Assembly: GCF_932526225.1 (NCBI RefSeq)
Contig: NC_064042.1
Span: 12,287,040-12,351,039 of the forward strand
Direction of reading: 5' to 3'
Length of the DNA: 64,000 nt
From: Nematostella vectensis
Taxonomy: Eukaryota; Cnidaria; Anthozoa; Actiniaria; Edwardsiidae
The translations under genes and the position numbers were made by a program. Each line of letters begins with the position of its first letter. The stretch's first letter is position 1. The notes under the pieces were generated by a model. The model was given only the letters and a program-made list of their open reading frames with translations, ran no database searches and was not told where the DNA came from. Shown piece by piece: positions 12,078 to 22,235 of this stretch.

Positions 12078-12258
12078 CCAAGTAATGACGTCATACAACA
12101 CTCTTGAGCGAAAATCACTCTCGAACTAGTCACGAAGGAAGTCGTCGGTTTGGTTGGTTTTCGATTTGGCATCGACGGTTTAAAATGGCAACGACGGTTC
12201 TCAGGAATGACAACGACCGTTATAATTGGCAACGACCGTTTACGAAAGGGAAATTTGC
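12078..12258 (-). repeat. Right TIR of the MULE
   Basis: Inverted counterpart of 5627-5810. It carries the same series of GGCAACGACCGTT-like motifs and ends at the CRE-like site just upstream of the transposase ATG at 12067. Confidence 0.9.
12086..12093 (-). promoter_or_regulatory. CRE-like site in the right TIR
   Basis: Perfect TGACGTCA 19 bp before the transposase ATG at 12067; the mirror image of 5795-5802. Confidence 0.6.
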
Positions 12259-12794
12259 AGCGGGGAAATTAACATTCATGTGGTGTGAAATGCGCGTTAC
12301 TTTCCCGGCCACCAGGGCCTGTGACGCTATTAAAACCCCCGATACATGGCCCCGGTATTTTCCGATAACGTCCCATTTTCGAATGCCATACCTTTCTTTG
12401 AGCTGCCATGTTCAGTGAACTAAACTTCGGCGGGAAAAAGCGTATGCATGCTACACCCGCTTTCGGGCCCTCTCTAGTATTTTCACCACAGGCTACCCCA
12501 AATTTTAAATTTAACAGACATCGATAGATAGAGAAAAAACTATATTTTTTTCAGTCAATACCAGAGATATAGATTTACAACTATCTTTGTTGAAAGATTA
12601 TAATTTGAATATCCGGTTCCAATTTCCGGTTCAGCGTTAATTCCCCGCCCCCTTTTCCGGTCTGTTGAGGGCTTCTGTTAAATCCCCTGTCCCCCGGTGG
12701 ACAACAGGTGTTAAATAGGTGTTAAAATCCCCCGCATGGCCGCGTTACCTCCCCGGTATGTCCCGGGGGGCCGGACTGTCAATTGACTGGTGCA

Positions 12795-13046
12795 TTATTT
12801 GCGGATACCTGTAATGCGTTATCGAGAACTGCCTCTAATAATGATAAAGCAGAGTTTAGACATTTTAAAAGTTATTTGTTTATGAAAATTGCCTCTTCAT
12901 TCCCAGAAATAAGGGACATTAGCCAGCGGTTTCTCTGGGCTCACATTTTGCTAGGCCCGCGAGGAATAACAGCGGTATCACAAATAAAAACAAGATTCCG
13001 GCCAGCACAGGGGCTTCCCTTTTATTGTTACACTCGAAGTTTTTAA
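12795..13046 (+). pseudogene. 3' half of the open frame split by the outer element
   Basis: It begins with the second TTA copy and continues the frame of 5470-5574 (FADTCNALSRTASNNDK, then FRHFKSYLFMKIASS), stopping at 13046. From about residue 35 it runs into the inverted-repeat element that starts at 12898, so its last part is probably not native. Unrecognised protein. Confidence 0.4.
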
Positions 13047-13805
13047 TCAGGTTGACTAAAATTCCAAATAAAAGTAGTATTAGCGGTTTTTAAACGTGCA
13101 AGAGGCATCTCTGATTTGATACGTCCAATGATAATGGAAAAACATTATATGCGCAAATTAAAAAAACATGTATTTTAGAAAGGCTTTATGGTTCCCCTGT
13201 GTCTATCCCAGAAAGCCTTGGGACCGTTTAAAAACAAAATGGAAAACGGACGAACGGAGAGAAGTTGTTCTTGCGGAGCGCACCGTTTTCCTTGCTTCAG
13301 TCTGTATCTTAAAGACAACAATAATGGTTCCTGAACTAGGCATAACTACATAAAATGTTATTTCTTCGGGAACAAAATTGGAAGGCGCTACTGCCTATTT
13401 TATTGGCCAATTTGATGAAAGGACAGTCGATTTACCAATTTCGAGTCCTGCACCTGTGATGCGGCGAACAGTTCTACCTTTTAAACGACTACTTTTATTC
13501 CCGATTTCAATGAAATTACAGAGAATGTATGGAGGATTGTATGCTCTCAAGCGAACAAAAGTGCAATGTCCAAGGAACAATTATAGGGCTTTCTCTGGCA
13601 TCGTTTGAACGGAAAGTGTATCACTCGAATGGCAAGGGTTTTTTTTCGAGTCCTGCATCGTGAGCCCAAAATCTCTGAAACGGGAAAATTTGATAAATTG
13701 TGATGTCTCCTCACATTTCCTTATAATAAATGGCAGCCATTTTGACATTGTATGTGCAATTTTACGCATGCGCTGCGGCCATGTTGTCTCTTATTTCTGG
13801 GAATG
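12898..13805. mobile_element. Inverted-repeat element of 0.9 kb
   Basis: The termini CATTCCCAGAAATAAG (12898-12913) and its complement (ending 13805) are perfect over 16 bp, with looser similarity extending inward. Internal DNA is non-coding; short frames such as 13378-13608 have no support. No clear target duplication was found. Confidence 0.55.
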
Positions 13806-14350
13806 AGTCGTCGCCTTTGAAGTATGGATTGTACCCTATGCTTTCAATGTCTGTGCTGCTGCCGTCACCTAATACTGTTTGTTCTCCGATTTAAAGTTTC
13901 TACCTTTCAGTTTAGGACGTGCTTGAAAATTACCCCGTGTAGCTGGGGATGTTAAAAGTTTTAGAATATACTTCACCTGAATTATATTTTAATTGAGATT
14001 TGAGGAGCTCGTTCTGCGTCGTTGCTCAGAAAGATGCATGCATGGCTGATATACCCAAAGGGATAAACAATCACACCGATGTTCTAGAAAAAATCCTTTT
14101 CAAATATGTGGTTTTGGTTTCTAACTGCTAGAACCATGCGAGTAATGGCCTTATCAAAATTACTGTACAAATGATGTTGATGATATTAAAGTATATTATC
14201 CAGACAATCTTTAATACACTTTATTTTCATGCGCGATCAGAGGGGGTGCTTCATCTCTTATAAAGGAATCCAAAAATACTATGCATATATAATGCATAAA
14301 TATGATACCTGCGCACAACCCTCAGCCGCGCGTGAAAGTATATATGCAAC
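13806..14350. other. Non-coding spacer
   Basis: No gene, RNA gene or clear repeat recognised. A short palindromic ATGCATATATAATGCAT-like tract occurs near 14281-14297. Confidence 0.5.
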
Positions 14351-15439
14351 CAGGGGCTCATAGATAGGGGCGTCACTCTCCAGTATTGTATGGAAGGGAA
14401 GAAAGTCTTTTGCAAGAGGTGTCGGTTCTCATGCGTCTTCTTTGAATAATAATACACGGATCGTGATTGGCTTGCTTGCCATGGCGCGAACGATTCTCGA
14501 AATATGGTACCAAAAGTTTGATTGGCTTAAAGCGGGAAAGGAATGTAGTTCGAGTCTGAGTAGCCTCTACGGGCGGGGGGTGTTGTGTGACTCCGACCGC
14601 TGGGGGCTGCGAAGGAGACTAACAGCCGATTGGGTTATCATGTTATTTTCAGAAACAAGGATCCCGAGCATCTTTGTATCTGTTTCCATTTGGTCCGCAC
14701 AATATCCAGTAATGGCGAAAGTTCCTTATGCCGGATTAGTTAGCCGCTTTAGCGGAACATCGCCCCTCCACACTTGAACGAATGCCCGTTAGTTCATATG
14801 GAGTCTAGAAAAAGAGCATCAGAATTTATATCAGACGAGAGCAACCACAAGAAGCAATGTTTTCAATCAGTGGAAGACAAAAAGTGTACGCCGAGAAGGT
14901 GCGGTGGCGACGAAAATGAGGACAAACTTGAAACAACCTCCACGGGCCGCGAAAAACTACGCTAGAAACTCCTCTGGAAACAGAGTGAAGAAAGTCTTTT
15001 GCAATGTCGTGAAGGCGGAACAATGTAAGCGTTGTTAGAAATTGGTTTCGTGTCTGATTTGATCGAGTTAAGCCCACAACACTCGGTGTTTCCAAGTGAA
15101 AATCCTCCCCATGTATTTGCCATCTTTCCGTCGAAAATCCAAGCTTGATGAAGGAATTGGCACTTTTCATCCAGTGCGGATGCTTTTCGGCTCATATGGA
15201 TCTTTTAAAGTGCAAAGTGAATTGTTTAACCACGTTGTAATAGATTCTGGACTTGTGCTGAAGTTTGCATTTGAAACAGCGGATGTAGCATCACTTGTCG
15301 CGAAATGGTTTTCGCCCGCGCACCTCTATGTTGATTGGCTAGTTCTTGCGGGATTGTTGTTTCTAAAAATAGCGTGATAACCAAACCGGCCATACCAAAT
15401 TTACAATACATGAGTGACGCCCCTATTTATGAGCCCCTG
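14351..15439. mobile_element. hAT-like non-autonomous element with 28-bp TIRs
   Basis: The inverted termini begin CAGGGGCTCATA, followed by A/G and ATAGGGGCGTCACTC, with one mismatch over 28 bp (14351-14378 and 15412-15439). CAGGGG ends are typical of hAT elements, but the flanking 8-mers do not form a clean duplication, so the superfamily is uncertain. Internal DNA has no transposase. A 56-codon frame from 14799 (MESRKRASEF, acidic and Lys-rich) might be a remnant first exon. Confidence 0.6.
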
Positions 15440-15814
15440 ATACAGCAGAAATGCCGTTTTAGGACTGTGTGTTTTATTTGTATCTGATTATAGCTATTGA
15501 GTTCATCGTAATTTGATGTGCAATGGTCCGAATCTTTTTGAATGTAGAATAAAAAAAACTTAGCCTGTCTCGGGTGTCGATATTTTTTGTAAATAAGCCC
15601 TTTTTATCTAGAGATAAAACAGATTTTGAAATAAACGCCTCCCTCGTATAAGCGACTTCCAATCGCCTCGACGGTTGTAGCGGTCTGACTGACAAATCAT
15701 CAGGATCATGGAGTCATAAATGACACACATTTAGTTTTCACACGATGGATTAGACGGATAGCAAAAAGGTTGGGAAAAAACGGAAGGAAAAATAGATAGT
15801 TGAGATAAATAGCA
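15440..15814. other. Non-coding spacer
   Basis: No gene or repeat recognised between the hAT-like element and the LINE fragment. Confidence 0.5.
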
Positions 15815-16850
15815 GAAATGAGTCACCTAGGTGTCCATGAATGTATCATTCGATGGGTGTCGTCATTTGTATCCAACAGGAGTCAGTATGTTAAGATAAG
15901 GGATTCACGCTCCCATGTAATATCACCTAAGGGAGGAATCCCACAGGGCACCAGGCTAGCTCCGTTACTATTTGCAATATTGGTGAATAGATTAGCGCGC
16001 GACTGGCAGTATCGCATCAAGTATGTAGATGACGCTACAGTTTTTGAAGTTGTTCCAAGAAATTCTCCTAGCTACCTTCCGTTTGTTGCGAATGACATAA
16101 ATAGCTATGCCCTTGCACGCAATATGCGCCTTAATGCCAAGAAATGCAAAGAAATGGCCATGTGCTTCCTTACTTATAATTCTACTGAGCTTGCTCCTAT
16201 GCTCATAAATGGTTGTGTTATTGAGCGCGTGGATTGCTATAAGTTGCTTGGTGTCCACATCACCAGTGACCTCTCGTGGAATACTCACTGTGATGCTATC
16301 GTGAAGAAGGCCACCAAGCGGTTGTATGCAATCCGTGCGCTCAAGAAAAGCGGTCTATCATCAAACGACCTTATTCAAGTATACTGTAGCACAATGAGAT
16401 CTGTACTTGAATATGCCTCGCCTGTCTGGTCGGCATTGCCAGAGTACTTGGTAGAGTTAGTGGAATCGGTCCAAAAAAAAGTGCTGCGCATAGTGTTTCC
16501 AAACCTCTCTTACCATGAGGCATTATCACACGCTAAATTGGAAACACTATGCCAGCGTAGAGAAACGGCATGCATCGCTCTCGTGGCAAAGGCCAAACGC
16601 GGAGGCCCCCTTAAACGCTTAATTCCTATTCCTGTAGCAACGCACCATGGGTATGGTTACGGTCCGGTACGGCGTCTGTTGTCCCCATCTGCGGCCGTAC
16701 GAATAGGCTCAACAATTTCTGTACTTATCGTTATCAACAAGTTATGTAAATGTAAGGATGTATTATATATATACTGGCTGCCCTGTAATTCAGCTTTCGC
16801 TGCAATAGGGTTAATAAACACATTATCTATAAAATGATGTGCGCATCGTT
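15815..16850 (+). mobile_element. 5'-truncated non-LTR retrotransposon (LINE), reverse transcriptase C-terminal half
   Basis: The frame 15818-16837 has the palm and thumb of a Jockey/CR1-type reverse transcriptase: GGIPQGTRLAPLLFAI, the catalytic YVDDAT box near 16021, LNAKKCKEM, and YKLLGVHITSDLSWNTHCD followed by the typical C-terminal region (AIRALKKSGLS, VLEYASPVWSALPE). The endonuclease and the N-terminal part of the RT are missing, as usual for incomplete insertions. The ATG at 15818 is probably accidental. The last 30 or so codons run into 3' UTR-like DNA that ends in a TAATAAACACATTATC tail. The frame is open, so insertion is fairly recent, but the element cannot be active. Confidence 0.85.
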
Positions 16851-17127
16851 ATGCTAAACATTAATTCGATCTCATTTTTTTTAAAAATAATAACGTTTTA
16901 TTACAATAGTGTAGTCGTATGATTATATGCTCATTATTTAGATATATCTTTTTTAGATTATAACGAGTCAAGTCATCCTATCCTACCAGATTTCCAGTTG
17001 AGACATGGCCAGTTCGTCGAAAGACTCGGCCAGTTGGTCGGAAGACTCGGTCAGTTCGTTGGCCGATGAGTTGAAAGATATGACCATGGGACACAAGGTA
17101 ATGAGTATGAATGTTGGGAAAAATAAA

Positions 17128-17307
17128 AAAGACGACAAAAAAGAAGAAGTACACGCTAAAGACGACAAAAAAGAAAAAGTACACGCTAAAGACAACAAAA
17201 AAGAAAAAGTACACGCTGAAGACGACAAAAAAGAAAAAGTACACGCTGAAGACGACAAAAAAGAAAAAGTACACGCTGAAGACGACAAAAAAGAAAAAGT
17301 ACACGCT
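17128..17307 (+). repeat. 30-bp minisatellite, six in-frame units
   Basis: Six perfect-length units encode KDDKKEEVHA, KDDKKEKVHA, KDNKKEKVHA and then EDDKKEKVHA three times. They are in frame with MSMNVG before and RREKVFDLL after. Frames on other strands here (Phe-rich, or KKKYTLKTT) are shadows. Confidence 0.97.
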
Positions 17308-17806
17308 CAACAGAGAAGAGAAAAAGTGTTCGACCTGCTGAATAAAGAAAAACCCGATCTTGTTTTTTTGCAAGAGTGTTCAAGTGCTAGAGAGCTCGAG
17401 AAAAATTTACCACCGTCTTTAAATGTGTGCAGAGGGGGCAGTGAATGACACAAACAAAAGCTGTTCATGCATCGTTTTCAATAAAGATAAAATAGAAGTC
17501 TATAAACACGACTTTGGCAAAACCCATCTTTACCTTAAAGAAAATGACAAGTTATCGGATGAAGGTGAATTTCTTCAAAGGTTGTTTGTCGGACGCTGTA
17601 AATCAAAGAAAAGGTAGTTAGACCTGTTGGTTGCTTCCTATCACGGACGTCAAAATAGAAAAGGAGGAAAAGGGGCCCTAACAGATGAGGAAAAGAAATA
17701 AATTTTTATTGATTTACTAACACTGCTAGATGAAGTTTGCAACAAAGCAAAATGCTATGTTCTTGTTGGAGGTGACTTCAATCTTAATTATGCGAAAGCT
17801 AAAGAA

Positions 17807-17940
17807 GTAGTTCAAGAAAGATCAACCATAGCAAGTACAAGTACAACCTGTACACAAATGGCTTCGAGCGTAATAAGTAGTTCAAGAAAGAGCAACCATA
17901 GCAAGTACAAGTACAACCTGTACGCAAGTGGCTCCGATGA
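17807..17940 (+). repeat. 70-bp tandem duplication in the EEP pseudogene
   Basis: Two copies start AGTAGTTCAAGAAAG at about 17806 and 17876 and run through the CAAGTACAAGTACAACC stretch. The period is not a multiple of three, so the second copy is read in a different frame. Confidence 0.9.
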
Positions 17941-18064
17941 CATGGTGGACTATTTTATGTATAACGGTCCACCAGGTGATGTCAGCAATGTTCGAGTTGG
18001 GGATGCGATTGACCTGTTTGATCATAAACCTCTTTATGCAGATTTTAATCAAGCTATCAAATAA

Positions 18065-18760
18065 ACCCGCCCAGAACAGACATGGAAAGAAACAACGTTA
18101 AACCAGCTTCTCCACCAGTGTATGTTTAAGATACCTCTAGCGAGACTGATGGCAATAAGGGGAAGATCATTATTTATCGGGGGCGGGGGGAGGCAATTTG
18201 AATTTTTTTCTGGTTCAAAAATTTCGACACACCCCAATCTAAAGCACAAAAATAGTAACCCTCCCCCAAAAAGGCGGCCAAGAATTAAGGTCCTCCCCCA
18301 GAACAGAACAAAAAAATAAAAAAGCATATTGTTTAGTTCAGAAATTATACTCTAGTTGTGAGATGCTCTACGTACGGCACGTCCTTTCAGGAGCACCAGA
18401 AAATTATATAAACAAATGTTAGTGTTAGGACGGGTTGTAATATTGTTTAGGTTATAGTTAATTGTCGTCTAGTATTTCATGTTTCTATCTTGAGAAACGG
18501 AAGTTCTTAAGTTTTGTTTATCTTTTGAGGACTGTTTAGATTTTGTTTTTAATTGATGGTTTTCTTAGTCTAATTTGTAGTACCCCGTGGACCCTCCGCT
18601 TATGACCTTTTGTGACGCCTAAATCCAGGTTGTGTTTAGTTTTACATACGTGGCGGAATCATAGTTTCTTCTTTTCCTTTATGACGTTTTACTTGGGCAG
18701 TTAAATCTTTGGAAATATCTTTGAAACTACGTGCCATTTTCCATCCTCGGGGACCCAGGG
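18065..18760. other. Non-coding spacer
   Basis: No gene recognised. It contains GGGGGCGGGGGG near 18180 and CCTCCCCC runs near 18260-18300, a loosely inverted G/C-rich pair typical of a degraded MITE. Confidence 0.45.
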
Positions 18761-19547
18761 CGTCGCGGAGATCGGGCACACAGGCAGCGCGCGTTTCTAA
18801 TCCAATTAGTCCTCTGACTAGACCTGTCGCCATTTTCCAATTAGCGCCTGTAAAAACAGTCTCGAAATTTACACATCAAGAGGGAAGAGAAAAACTATAC
18901 GCTAAACATAACAAACAATATTGGGAAAATTATATGGAAAGGCTCAAATTATTCTAGATAGTTCAAGGGTTGAGTCAAGTTTGAGGGATTTTAATTGAAC
19001 TGTTTATTGAATTAACCTTTGATGTACAAAATAATTCCGACCGAGAAATCAAACGCATTCGAAATGAGAAGAAGTAGTACGACGTTTCTGCGGTGTATTT
19101 CGTCGATGCACAAAATCGTTTATTTCTAAAAAGAACCTCGGTTCCGAAAATATTTCGGAAGTCGGTGGTCCACTCTTCCTATCGATGTTAGGGCATTCTC
19201 CGATGTACGCAGAAGGTAAATTACTTGCTATTTCATAATGGAGCTGAGCGGGCAAAGCGCAGAGCGTGCCCAAGTTTCTCCCTGCTCAGTGTCTGTGAAG
19301 TGTTTTGAGAAGTGTTTTCTCCATGATTAGTGTTTGTGAACTGGTGAAGTGTTTCTGAGCGTGAGGTCTGCCTGCTTTTCAAATTCACAAGGATCGCTCT
19401 GATTGGTCTCATTTTAATTTGATTACCAAATGAGACCAATCAGAGAGCGAGCTTGATTTAGTTTTTAGAAATGGGTTTTACAGAACAGTTGCCCAGGTTG
19501 TCTTTCAGTGCTCACAGCGCGGGCTGTGTGCCCGATCTCCGCGACGC
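18761..19547. mobile_element. Inverted-repeat element of 0.79 kb
   Basis: The termini start GCGTCGCGGAGATCGGGCAC and are perfect inverted repeats over 23 bp (18761-18783 and 19525-19547), followed by related GCGCG sequence. No transposase frame. No clear target duplication, so the outer limits may be slightly wider. Confidence 0.65.
19396..19448. repeat. Strong hairpin
   Basis: Arms GCTCTGATTGGTCTCATTT and its complement are separated by about 13 bp, inside the 18761-19547 element. Confidence 0.85.
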
Positions 19548-21814
19548 GTAAATTTTATTTACACTTTATATAGAGGAATTTGTTGTAGTCAGGTGCAAGT
19601 TGTGCATGCGCAGTTTAGTTTTAAAAGTTGCTTAATCATTAGTTTAATTTTAGAGATACATTGACTTCTCTGATTATTTTGTAAATATGCTTGGACAAGA
19701 GACCAATTCTGTCTAAAATTACCACCCACTCTTGACGTCGCAAGTAATATTCAAATTAGATATTCGGACGTCGCCGGTTTCATGCGAAAATTTCACAAAA
19801 TTGCTCATTATAGAAAGATCACAAATCAGTACAGTATTCCGTTAAAACCAAGTATTGAAAAATTGGAGGAATTATTGGTGGGATATTCACGCTACTATAT
19901 TAACTAGTCAATTTGTCAAAATAAGCAAAAGATAATTTCGTGTCATGTTCTCTTTAAACACGAACGCGCGCTATAAAAGGGAGAAACCCTTTTTCCGCCG
20001 AAAAATCTGTCAATCAAATAAGTTGAGACTCTAAAGCGTGTGTCATGGAGCTCTCGACAAACCAGATAATGAAATTGCAAGTAAAAAATTAAGTAAAAAT
20101 TTTGTGATCAGAAACATACTTAAATGCAACGGTACCTGTGCACAGAAAATACAATGTTTTACAGCAGAAAAATCATATCTCATTCGTAAATAGAAAGAAT
20201 TTGTCTCCCCCTTCACGTGAGTGTTAAAGTTCCCCCGTTCAAACTTAGGCATGTTTGTGGCTTTTTTCATCAATAAATCCTAAAAATTGTCGAAAAAGGA
20301 AAAATCTCTTACGGGTGTTCGATAACCGACGACGTGAATGTAAACAAACGATCGCACAACTTCATTTGTGTCGCTTCTAGTCCAAGGAGGAGTTGTTTTT
20401 TTCTTTTTCGCACGAGCGTTGTACATTTGTCAAAGACTTATCCGCTTACCAAGTGCTTTACTAAATCTTTACCCAAGTTGCATCGATATTCTTGTATGGT
20501 ATTTAAAATAACCATTCCGCTTTCTCAGTGAAAAAAAATGGCATTTAAGTTTTCTTAGGCAAAGCATAAAATCTTCTAAAAACAGAGTAAGCTAATCCCT
20601 GTAAAAACATTGATTGTTGCACTTAGATCGTGTGTTGTAAATAAAGCGATTTCTTCGCTTTTCCCCCTTTTTATCAATTTACTTTTGACCTATTTACATT
20701 TCAATCATAGACCTATCCAATTGAACAAAGTTTGAAGCCCAAGTTCCAATTCTGCATCTCCTAAAACCACTTCTCCTACTAGGATTGGATTGGGCATGAT
20801 CAAAAGTGCTTTACATGCACAAACTGATCTATGCAGTTTACAATAATGAATGCGAGTATGTAAGCACTGTACCAGAAGATTTCCCCCAAATATAAAGTGT
20901 AATACAGTGTAAATAACAGCTTGAAAACATTAATATAAACTACTTGTTATTTGAGTTGATTAGGCAGCATGCCTATAGTCGTCCTCACATTGTTATCGTA
21001 TATGAATTAACACTGATGACAGTGCACTACAAGACAAAATATGTCCTGGTCAATTGGTATTGTAGTGGAGGCAGTCTCAAAGTCTCAAGGAGGAAGTAAG
21101 ATTCGAAGTGGAGGCTAACAAGATTATGAGAGCCAAGGGTATGTAAGTTTGTATTTTCGAGGTTTCATTAAATCATCTTGATTTTATTAACTGCATTTTT
21201 CTAGCATCAGAGTTAGGCGTATGGGGCCCTGCTCCCTTTTCTCAAAATATAGAGTCCAAAAAAACATAGTATAGATTGTTTATTGTGTCATCTTTTGTAA
21301 ATGTTTTCACAATGATGGAAAAATAAACTGTATGGTTAGGCAAATTTAGGTTGCCTTGTTATTAAATAGTTACAAAAATAGTTGTATACGTAAGATGTGT
21401 CATGAACTACAGAAGTAACACACCAATTTGGTAAATTAAACATATACATTAAGATGTATATGTTTAGAATATACACATTTTAAGAATCTGGGCATTGGAG
21501 AGGGGCTATTATTTGATAGTAGGTCCTAGCATGTGCCCTGACAGATATTAAGCAGAAAGCAGAAAATTCTAATACTGTCTAAAAATAAAGATGATGTTCA
21601 CACACCTTGCTAATAGTCTGGTGGCAGAAAATAGGGGTTTCGCACAAGTCGAGAGCTAGAGAAGATTTGAAAGCAGATTTGAGTAGACATTGGTCCCCTG
21701 AACAACGCCTGGTAGTTAGTGGAGTAGAATTGTGGTATACGTTTTGAATTATTTATTATTTTTCGGGTGAAAAACCACAGGTACCCGAGTATGAATTTTA
21801 CAAAATAATTTGGA
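19548..21814. other. Non-coding stretch spanning the end of duplication copy A
   Basis: No gene recognised. AATAAA occurs near 20638 without an upstream reading frame. The match to copy B is verifiable only to 20495 because the window ends there; whether it continues cannot be seen. Confidence 0.5.
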
Positions 21815-21888
21815 TCAATTGAGCTTTAGGGCCACGGCAGTAATATTAAGATACCCGATGAGTATCAATTGAGCTTTAGGGCCACGGT
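21815..21888. repeat. 51-bp direct repeat before the satellite
   Basis: ATCAATTGAGCTTTAGGGCC is present at about 21815 and again at about 21866, separated by the first ATACCCGATGAG unit. Confidence 0.8.
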
Positions 21889-22235
21889 ACCGATAAAACA
21901 TCGGGTAAAAATACCCGATAAAACACCGGGTAAAAATACCCGATAAAACATCGGGTAAAAAATACCCGATAAAACGGAAACATGGATCCTAAAACATCGG
22001 GTAAATACCCGATAAAACATCGGGTAAAAATACCCGATAAAACATCGGGTAAAAATACCCGATAAAACATCTGGTAAAAATACCAACGGACATCGGGTAA
22101 AAATACCCGTACCCAATAAAACATGGATCCTAAAACATCGGGTAAATACCCGATAAAACATCGGGTAAAAATACCCGATAAAACATCGGGTAAAATACCC
22201 GATAAATTATCGGGTAAAAAATACCGGATAATAAA
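21888..22235. repeat. Hairpin-forming ~25-bp minisatellite
   Basis: About 13 units of roughly 25 bp, built from two alternating inverted repeats: CGGGTA-AAAA-TACCCG and CCCGAT-AAAAC-ATCGGG. A higher-order block containing CATGGATCCTAAAACATCGG occurs twice (about 21980 and 22122). The long minus-strand frames here (repeated VFTRCF) are translations of the satellite. Confidence 0.95.

Larger units (their letters stand above)
5627..12258. mobile_element. Two-gene Mutator-like element (MULE) with long TIRs
   Basis: Terminal inverted repeats of about 180 bp (5627-5810 and 12078-12258) start GCAAATTTCCCTTTCG and are roughly 90% identical by eye. The flanking 9-mers, TACGGGGAA (5618-5626) and AGCGGGGAA (12259-12267), match at 7 of 9 positions, as expected for an aged MULE target duplication. 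The element carries two convergent genes: a MULE transposase on the minus strand and a small HMG-box-like/C2H2 gene on the plus strand. Length is 6,632 bp including a 1,348-bp nested MITE. The transposase is broken, so this copy is not autonomous. Confidence 0.9.
5575..12794. mobile_element. Outer non-autonomous DNA transposon with TTA target duplication
   Basis: The ends are perfect 16-bp inverted repeats (TGCACCAGTCAATTGA at 5575-5590 and its complement at 12779-12794). Inverted similarity continues inward with CCCCCGGGACATAC-like sequence. Both sides are flanked by TTA (5572-5574 and 12795-12797). A 3-bp TTA duplication is typical of PIF/Harbinger-type insertions. Without the Mutator-like element inserted near its left end, the element is about 580 bp with no coding capacity, so it is a MITE. 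Its right part (12268-12794) is GC-rich and non-coding. Confidence 0.75.
17005..18064 (+). pseudogene. Endonuclease/exonuclease/phosphatase (EEP) family gene, broken
   Basis: Motifs of the EEP fold appear in order: VMSMNVG (first strand, metal-binding Asn), KPDLVFLQEC (Glu of the LQE motif) near 17350, ASYHG near 17640, GGDFNLN near 17770, and DHKPLYADF (C-terminal Asp-His) near 18020. The gene is not intact. The frame changes between 17423 and 17448, stops occur at about 17615 (TAG) and 17699 (TAA), and a 70-bp tandem duplication at 17807-17940 shifts the frame. A 30-bp minisatellite sits between the first strand and the LQE motif. It lies about 150 bp after the LINE tail but is not part of it. 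It may be a host pseudogene or a transposon-borne nuclease. Confidence 0.7.
1..20495. repeat. Direct large duplication, copy A
   Basis: This block reappears at 43506-64000 in the same orientation. Every open frame in it recurs at an offset of exactly 43,505 bp, so no net indel is visible over 20.5 kb, even through homopolymers and minisatellites. The one difference I found is A at 4386 against G at 47891. The left edge is cut by the window start, so the true length is unknown. It could be a very recent tandem duplication or an assembly duplication; the near absence of differences argues against two ordinary haplotypes of a polymorphic invertebrate. Confidence 0.98.

Noticed and set aside
12104-12418. 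104-codon plus-strand frame at the MULE right end (similar one at 5572-5784 minus)
   Set aside because: Both are translations of the terminal inverted repeat itself.
16978-17373. Phe/Val-rich minus-strand frames across the minisatellite (also 60483-60878)
   Set aside because: They are the antisense reading of the 30-bp repeat, which is in frame with EEP motifs on the plus strand.
21888-22235. CRISPR-like array
   Set aside because: There are no unique spacers: unit and spacer are both repeated, and the genome is an animal one.
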